Shown one piece after another: positions 59,605 through 64,000 of a stretch of DNA of 64,000 bases. Where the stretch lies: positions 558,001 through 622,000 of the forward strand of contig NC_079265.1 of NCBI RefSeq assembly GCF_947241705.1, written 5' to 3'. The position numbers and the translations under genes were made by a program. The stretch's first letter is position 1. Every line of letters begins with the position of its first letter. Source of the DNA: Saccharomyces mikatae IFO 1815. Lineage: Eukaryota > Ascomycota > Saccharomycetes > Saccharomycetales > Saccharomycetaceae. The notes under the pieces are model-generated. The model was not told the DNA's origin and searched no databases. It saw only the letters and a list, made by a program, of their open reading frames with translations.

Positions 59605-59810
59605 AAGGGAGCGGATTCTGTACTTCTAGCGAGCGGCATTTGCGCTGTCTTCGCCTTATCGAGCCCGATATTAACATCGTGCGCTGAATGCTGAGCCCTA
59701 AGCCCAATCGGCCATCCTTTAGAAGCTGCATGTACGTCCGAATGCACATCATCGCTATTACCTGTGGAAGTTGAAACTTTTCTTGCGGATGCCGATATTT
59801 TTCACATGGG

Positions 59811-59816
59811 TGACTC
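59811..59816 (+). promoter_or_regulatory. TGACTC (Gcn4/Bas1 core) upstream of ADO1
   Basis: Core shared by Gcn4 and Bas1, 165 bp upstream of ADO1. Bas1 controls purine genes, so it could tie adenosine salvage to that regulon. A single six-base match is weak evidence. Confidence 0.3.
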
Positions 59817-59980
59817 GTAGCGTCGTCGCCCGCGATGAGGGAACAAGCCTGAAAAATAATTCTTCGAGGCTCAGGACTCTCTACTTAATAGGCGTGCTGT
59901 GATACATTAGATAGTCATCGTGATTCTATGTTGTGCAAGGTAGGAATCGAGCTTAACATAAAAATAAAGCGCAAGCAATT

Positions 59981-61003
59981 ATGTCCGCACCATTGGTAGT
60001 ATTGGGTAACCCACTTCTAGATTTTCAAGCCGACGTGACGGCTGAATACTTGGCGAAATATTCTTTGAAGGCCAACGATGCCATTTTGGTGGATGCCAAG
60101 TCAGGTGACGCTAAGATGGCTATTTTTGACGAGCTCTTGCAGATGCCAGAAACAAAACTTGTTGCTGGTGGTGCTGCTCAAAACACTGCCAGAGGAGCTG
60201 CCTACGTTTTGGGCGCTGGTCAGGTTGTCTACTTCGGTTCCGTCGGTAAGGATAAGTTCAGCGAGAAATTGCTTAACGAAAATGAAAAGGCAGGTGTCAA
60301 GTCTATGTACCAAGTCCAAAGTGACATCGGTACTGGAAAGTGTGCAGCTTTGATCACTGGCCATAACAGGTCGTTAGTCACAGACCTGGGAGCTGCTAAT
60401 TTCTTTACACCGGATCACTTAGACAAGCATTGGGACTTGGTTGAAGCCGCTAAGCTCTTCTACGTCGGTGGGTTCCACTTGACCGTGTCTCCAGATGCTA
60501 TTGTTAAGTTGGGAGAACATGCCAAGAAGAACAACAAGCCTCTTGTTTTGAACTTTAGTGCTCCTTTTATTCCTCATGTTTTCAAAGACGCATTGGCCAG
60601 AGTTCTGCCTTACGCTACTATTATCATTGCTAACGAGTCCGAAGCTGAAGCCTTTTGCGATGCCTTCCAATTGGACTGTGCAAACACTGATTTGGAAGCC
60701 ATTGCTCAAAGAATTGTCAAGGACTCTCCAGTTGAAAAAACTGTCATCTTCACCCACGGTGTCGAGCCAACAGTCGTTGTATCCTCCAAGGGTACCAGCG
60801 TTTACCCTGTCAAGTCTTTGGACTCCTCCAATGTTGTCGACACTAACGGTGCTGGTGATGCCTTTGCCGGTGGGTTCATGGCTGGGTTGACTAAAGGAGA
60901 AGATTTAGAAACTTCCATCGACATGGGTCAATGGTTAGCTGCTTTGTCCATTCAAGAAGTTGGTCCTTCTTACCCTTCCAAGCAAATATTTTATTCTAAA
61001 TAA
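59981..61003 (+). CDS. ADO1: Ado1, adenosine kinase
   Basis: Phosphorylates adenosine to AMP; clears adenosine made when S-adenosylhomocysteine is split, so it supports the methyl cycle. 340 residues as in S. cerevisiae, pfkB/ribokinase family. The N-terminal GNPLLDFQA and GGAAQNTARGA segments bind adenosine; the C-terminal pfkB signature DTNGAGDAFAGGF carries the catalytic base Asp293. Strong preferred-codon bias indicates high expression. Confidence 0.97.
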   Translation: MSAPLVVLGNPLLDFQADVTAEYLAKYSLKANDAILVDAKSGDAKMAIFDELLQMPETKLVAGGAAQNTARGAAYVLGAGQVVYFGSVGKDKFSEKLLNENEKAGVKSMYQVQSDIGTGKCAALITGHNRSLVTDLGAANFFTPDHLDKHWDLVEAAKLFYVGGFHLTVSPDAIVKLGEHAKKNNKPLVLNFSAPFIPHVFKDALARVLPYATIIIANESEAEAFCDAFQLDCANTDLEAIAQRIVKDSPVEKTVIFTHGVEPTVVVSSKGTSVYPVKSLDSSNVVDTNGAGDAFAGGFMAGLTKGEDLETSIDMGQWLAALSIQEVGPSYPSKQIFYSK

Positions 61004-61253
61004 ATTCTTATTACAGTATAATAGAAATAATTTAAGCATATATATACCGCTTCGTTTTATTTCCTTGCCTTCATGCTGTAGACTTGTTTACCGCTCGTTC
61101 TTGATTCAAACAGGTACCCAATACCACAATAAAGAAAAGAGGCGCTACAAGTACGTACACCTTCAAGAAAAAAGACGAAGCAGCGCCAAGGACAAATCAT
61201 TCATTTTCCCTTTTCCTCATAAGATAGTACATAAGTAAGATTAACTGAATAAG

Positions 61254-63434
61254 ATGGACTGGGCAGTAAATGTGGCCCATCCACGATTGCTTTACGAAGA
61301 CCCCAAATTATCAGTAACGTTTATTGTGCCGAGCTTATTTCATATCATTGTAGCTTTCGTACTATTAGGGATATGTGCGTCCGATTTTCTTTGCCCCAAC
61401 GTGGCTCGTATATCAGATCCTAGTAGTCTTCGATCGAATGGTTCGTTGGCTTCAAAAACAGCATCTCATGCTTCTCATACTGGCGCCTTAATGGCAGTTC
61501 TACTATCCTGGTGTAACTCTTCACCTGACCTGTTTTCGAACTTAATGAGTTGGGCAACCTCTACAAGAGAAACAAGAGCAACCTCAGTATCATTATCAAT
61601 TGGCGAAGTGCTGGGTGCCTGCGGTATTATTCTGTGCATTGTGGAAGGTTCTATTTTTATTATTATGTCAAGGACACATATTGAAATATCGCACATTCAA
61701 AAGTTATCTATTATAAGAGATTTATTATTCTCCTTGGTTGCTATGTGCGTGATGAGTTATGTTTCCTTTATGAACCAGGTCACTATTCTAAATTGCTTCT
61801 TAATGGTGTTTCTTTACGCATTTTATTTAGTTGTCAAATTGACTTTCAAAATTAACCGTCCCCCAGAAACCCCTACTGAAACCGCTGCAGATATAAGCCT
61901 CAGAGATAACTCCGTTTCTCCATTTTTAGATGACTCTCTGATGGCCTCAGGTTTATTACCACCAATACAACCTGGCTTTGACGTATCCAATTCTATAACA
62001 CACGGAATTAAGCCAAGTTTGCTATCTGCTATGGATTTCAATAGTTTTCTATCAATGCTAGAAAATTCATCCCTGGAGGAGGATGACCCAAGGAATGAAA
62101 TGGCAGAGTTGAATACTCTTCGTAGTTTAACGCCAGCAAAACATTGGCCCATCACTGTAACAAGTGCTGCTGAGGCGACCACGAGTGCCGGAAGGCCGTT
62201 TAGTGAGCCAACGAATGCTTTTACAGAATACACTGATTTTGATAGGGCAATAAATAGCTCTCCAGCGTTATTTGCCCCTTACCATGATAACCCTAATGAT
62301 GAAGAGCTTCAAGATGAAGTTTTAGCGGAGACTCCAGGTGATGTCCATTTTGGTGCTCAGGAAATGCGAAGAATTTCCATGAAATCTCTACGATCAATTA
62401 TAAAAATTTTCATACCACATCTTTCAAACTTCTCTCAGAAATCTACCTCAGATGCAGTATTCTCCACCATTACTGTTCCATTCTTTGTCATATTTAAATT
62501 ATCATGTCCACAACCCCCTACAGATATACTGAGTTATGACCCCATTCTGAATAAATACTCATTAACAACGTTACCCATAGTTTTGTTGTTTATTCAATCT
62601 ATTACCGCTCCTTTTCTCCTTTGTAGCACACTTTCTGTGCTATTAACTTATCCCTTAGGTTATCTCGTTTATCTTTTCCCTTTTACTTTATCCATAAGCT
62701 TGATTCTACTATTGATAGCTTTCATCACAAAGGTAAATTTACATAACAAGTTTACTTTGTCATTAGATAGCTCAGAAATTTTACAAGAAAAACTGCGGAA
62801 AAGGAAACTGCTAGAAAGACTTAACACTAGCACTCAAGTAATCTTTCTAGCTATTGGAATAATAAATATTATTATTTGGATATCACTTTTAGCCAATTGT
62901 CTCATAGAAATGATGGAAATATATCAAAAAATATTAGGATTATCCAAAGCCATTTTAGGCCTTACAATTTTTGCATGGGGCAATTCCATAGGGGATCTGA
63001 TCTCCAACATATCTATGTGCAGGCTTTACAAGACCCAAACTCATTACCAAGACAGAGTTCATTTAGCAACAAAGTTTTTCATGATATCATGCGCATCTTG
63101 TTTGGGAGGCGTAATGTTGAATTCCATGGGTGGAATAGGTTTTAGCGGGTTAGTTTCAATGCTGTTCATTGGTGTTTTTAACGATAACGAATGGTGGTTT
63201 CTAAGAAAAGTTGAATTACAAGAATCAAGTCGGTTGGATAATACATTAAATTATAAATTTATTGTTTCTTGCGTCTTTATCATCCTACAGATTATTCTCT
63301 TGCTAGTATTCTTCGGCGGGCCTAAGAATATTAAACGATACCTAACGAGCGAGATGAAGTTGACCGGAATATTCATGTGCGGATTATGGGCACTAGCAAC
63401 CTTAATAAATATACTTCTAGAACTGTTTGGGTGA
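61254..63434 (+). CDS. ECM27: Ecm27, putative Na/Ca-exchanger-family membrane protein
   Basis: Member of the cation/Ca exchanger superfamily; in S. cerevisiae linked to calcium handling and cell wall phenotypes. 726 residues (725 there). Two membrane blocks of about 5-6 helices each flank a long hydrophilic loop (about residues 205-390) rich in Ser/Asp/Glu. The exchanger alpha repeats are visible as SWCNSSPDLFSNLMSW (first block) and FAWGNSIGDLISNISM (second block), with the GN/SP-D pattern of ion-binding sites. Confidence 0.94.
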   Translation: MDWAVNVAHPRLLYEDPKLSVTFIVPSLFHIIVAFVLLGICASDFLCPNVARISDPSSLRSNGSLASKTASHASHTGALMAVLLSWCNSSPDLFSNLMSWATSTRETRATSVSLSIGEVLGACGIILCIVEGSIFIIMSRTHIEISHIQKLSIIRDLLFSLVAMCVMSYVSFMNQVTILNCFLMVFLYAFYLVVKLTFKINRPPETPTETAADISLRDNSVSPFLDDSLMASGLLPPIQPGFDVSNSITHGIKPSLLSAMDFNSFLSMLENSSLEEDDPRNEMAELNTLRSLTPAKHWPITVTSAAEATTSAGRPFSEPTNAFTEYTDFDRAINSSPALFAPYHDNPNDEELQDEVLAETPGDVHFGAQEMRRISMKSLRSIIKIFIPHLSNFSQKSTSDAVFSTITVPFFVIFKLSCPQPPTDILSYDPILNKYSLTTLPIVLLFIQSITAPFLLCSTLSVLLTYPLGYLVYLFPFTLSISLILLLIAFITKVNLHNKFTLSLDSSEILQEKLRKRKLLERLNTSTQVIFLAIGIINIIIWISLLANCLIEMMEIYQKILGLSKAILGLTIFAWGNSIGDLISNISMCRLYKTQTHYQDRVHLATKFFMISCASCLGGVMLNSMGGIGFSGLVSMLFIGVFNDNEWWFLRKVELQESSRLDNTLNYKFIVSCVFIILQIILLLVFFGGPKNIKRYLTSEMKLTGIFMCGLWALATLINILLELFG

Positions 63435-63708
63435 AAATTGCCAAGAAGCGCGTCTTGAAAAAATCTGTTTTTGTGACATTAGCCTCTGACGGTGCAACAG
63501 ATCCACCCATTGCACGGTACACCAAAGAGAAGAGGAAGCATTTAATTTTAAGATTACTCAAAGTTGGTTATCAAAATTGTTCTTTTGCCCAAAAAAATAG
63601 GTAGTATATTGTTTTTATTTCTTTGGATGACATACTCTAGTTAAACTAATAAGAATAAAAGCAGCGCCTAGAAGTTATTATATATATCGATCAAGAACGT
63701 CAGTTACA

Positions 63709-64000
63709 ATGATATCCACAAGAATATTCATATTATATCTTTTTATAACTTTGGCACCCTTTATTAATTGTTCACCAAACTTGTCAATTACTCCTTATAT
63801 CTATGAGCGTCTGGTCTATTTTATGAAGGCAAGCTCAATATCAAGCTGCATATCAGACAATTTACTTTTCGTTAACAAAACGTTGAATAATGGGGGTTGT
63901 CCACCACATATTAAGTTCTGTAACGATGAAGAAATTAACCCTACAGCTGGTCAAACAGTGGTGGAACTAGTTCTTAATGCCAAAAAAGGTGAACTGGGCT
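63709..64000 (+). CDS. LIH1: Lih1 (YJR107W) lipase, N-terminal 97 residues (3' end outside window)
   Basis: Frame begins ATG ATA TCC and stays open to the window edge. Residues 1-22 (MISTRIFILYLFITLAPFIN) form a clear secretory signal peptide. The following part has conserved Cys and Tyr residues (ITPYIYERLVYFMKASSISS; GGCPPHIKFC) that match the N-terminus of the yeast lipase-homologue family related to Yarrowia class 3 lipases. The nucleophile Ser would lie outside the window. Identification rests on position after ECM27 and this N-terminus. Confidence 0.85.
   Translation, partial: MISTRIFILYLFITLAPFINCSPNLSITPYIYERLVYFMKASSISSCISDNLLFVNKTLNNGGCPPHIKFCNDEEINPTAGQTVVELVLNAKKGELG

Larger units (their letters stand above)
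59400..59980. other. SOD1/ADO1 divergent promoter region
   Basis: Gap of 581 bp, more GC-rich than most gaps here. SOD1 side: TATA box reading TATATAAG on the minus strand at about 59503-59510, and two stress element cores (AGGGG at 59536, CCCCT at 59600). ADO1 side: TGACTC at 59811-59816, the Gcn4/Bas1 core. Confidence 0.6.

Noticed and set aside
63377-63604. 75-codon frame overlapping the 3' end of ECM27
   Set aside because: Starts inside ECM27 in another frame and is Lys-rich without features; not a separate gene on this evidence.
1-64000. Horizontal transfer, CRISPR, intact mobile elements or a new multi-gene system
   Set aside because: Every large ORF is a recognisable Saccharomyces gene in conserved order and with even base composition; only delta LTR remnants were found as mobile DNA.

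Overview
The window is nuclear DNA of a budding yeast of the genus Saccharomyces. The gene order runs without a break through what is the right arm of chromosome X in S. cerevisiae, from the 3' half of TOR1 to the 5' end of the lipase gene LIH1. Other yeast signs are very short intergenic gaps, one spliced ribosomal protein gene with the strict TACTAAC branch site, an intron-bearing tRNA-Leu(UAG), a solo Ty1/Ty2-type delta LTR beside that tRNA, and AT-rich promoters with TATATA boxes. Several proteins (MOG1, BNA2, BIR1, STE18, IME1, SOD1) differ from the S. cerevisiae sequences as I remember them by roughly 5-20 %. I therefore think this is a sister species rather than S. cerevisiae itself, but I cannot name the species without alignment.

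Layout. 1-9.2 kb: TOR1 (partial), YAE1, RFC2, HAM1, LIA1, NPA3, OPI3. 9.2-16.7 kb: MOG1, HOC1, CDC11, MIR1, BNA2, with a striking 48-bp palindrome between MIR1 and BNA2. 16.7-24 kb: AIM24, EAF6, ACF4, CSN12, TMH11, STE18, EMC2. 24-40.5 kb: large genes for chromosome segregation, ubiquitination and budding (BIR1, GRR1, JSN1, BUD4) and the polyadenylation factor FIP1. 40.8-45.2 kb: IME1 with an unusually long upstream region of about 2.6 kb, then RPL43B. 45.2-52.6 kb: SFC1, YJR096W, JJJ3, YJR098C, YUH1. 52.6-56.2 kb: AIM25, delta LTR remains, tRNA-Leu, RSM26, VPS25. 57-64 kb: URA8, SOD1, ADO1, ECM27, LIH1 (partial).

These are independent single-gene units, not operons; the links between neighbours are mainly shared divergent promoters (YAE1/RFC2, OPI3/MOG1, MIR1/BNA2, ACF4/CSN12, TMH11/STE18, EMC2/BIR1, JSN1/BUD4, YJR098C/YUH1, SOD1/ADO1). 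Control sites that can be read directly fit the known biology of their genes: two Rme1 sites about 2 kb upstream of IME1, Cat8-type CSREs upstream of SFC1, an Mcm1-Fkh module upstream of BUD4, a pheromone response element upstream of STE18, Ino2/Ino4-type E-boxes upstream of OPI3 and tandem Rap1 sites upstream of RPL43B.

I found no previously undescribed multi-gene system. The most useful new observations are two start-codon differences from the S. cerevisiae annotation (BNA2 and MOG1), the MIR1-BNA2 palindrome cluster, and an unannotated 52-codon ORF between YJR096W and JJJ3. Family names, S. cerevisiae lengths and S. cerevisiae sequence comparisons are from memory; no search was run.
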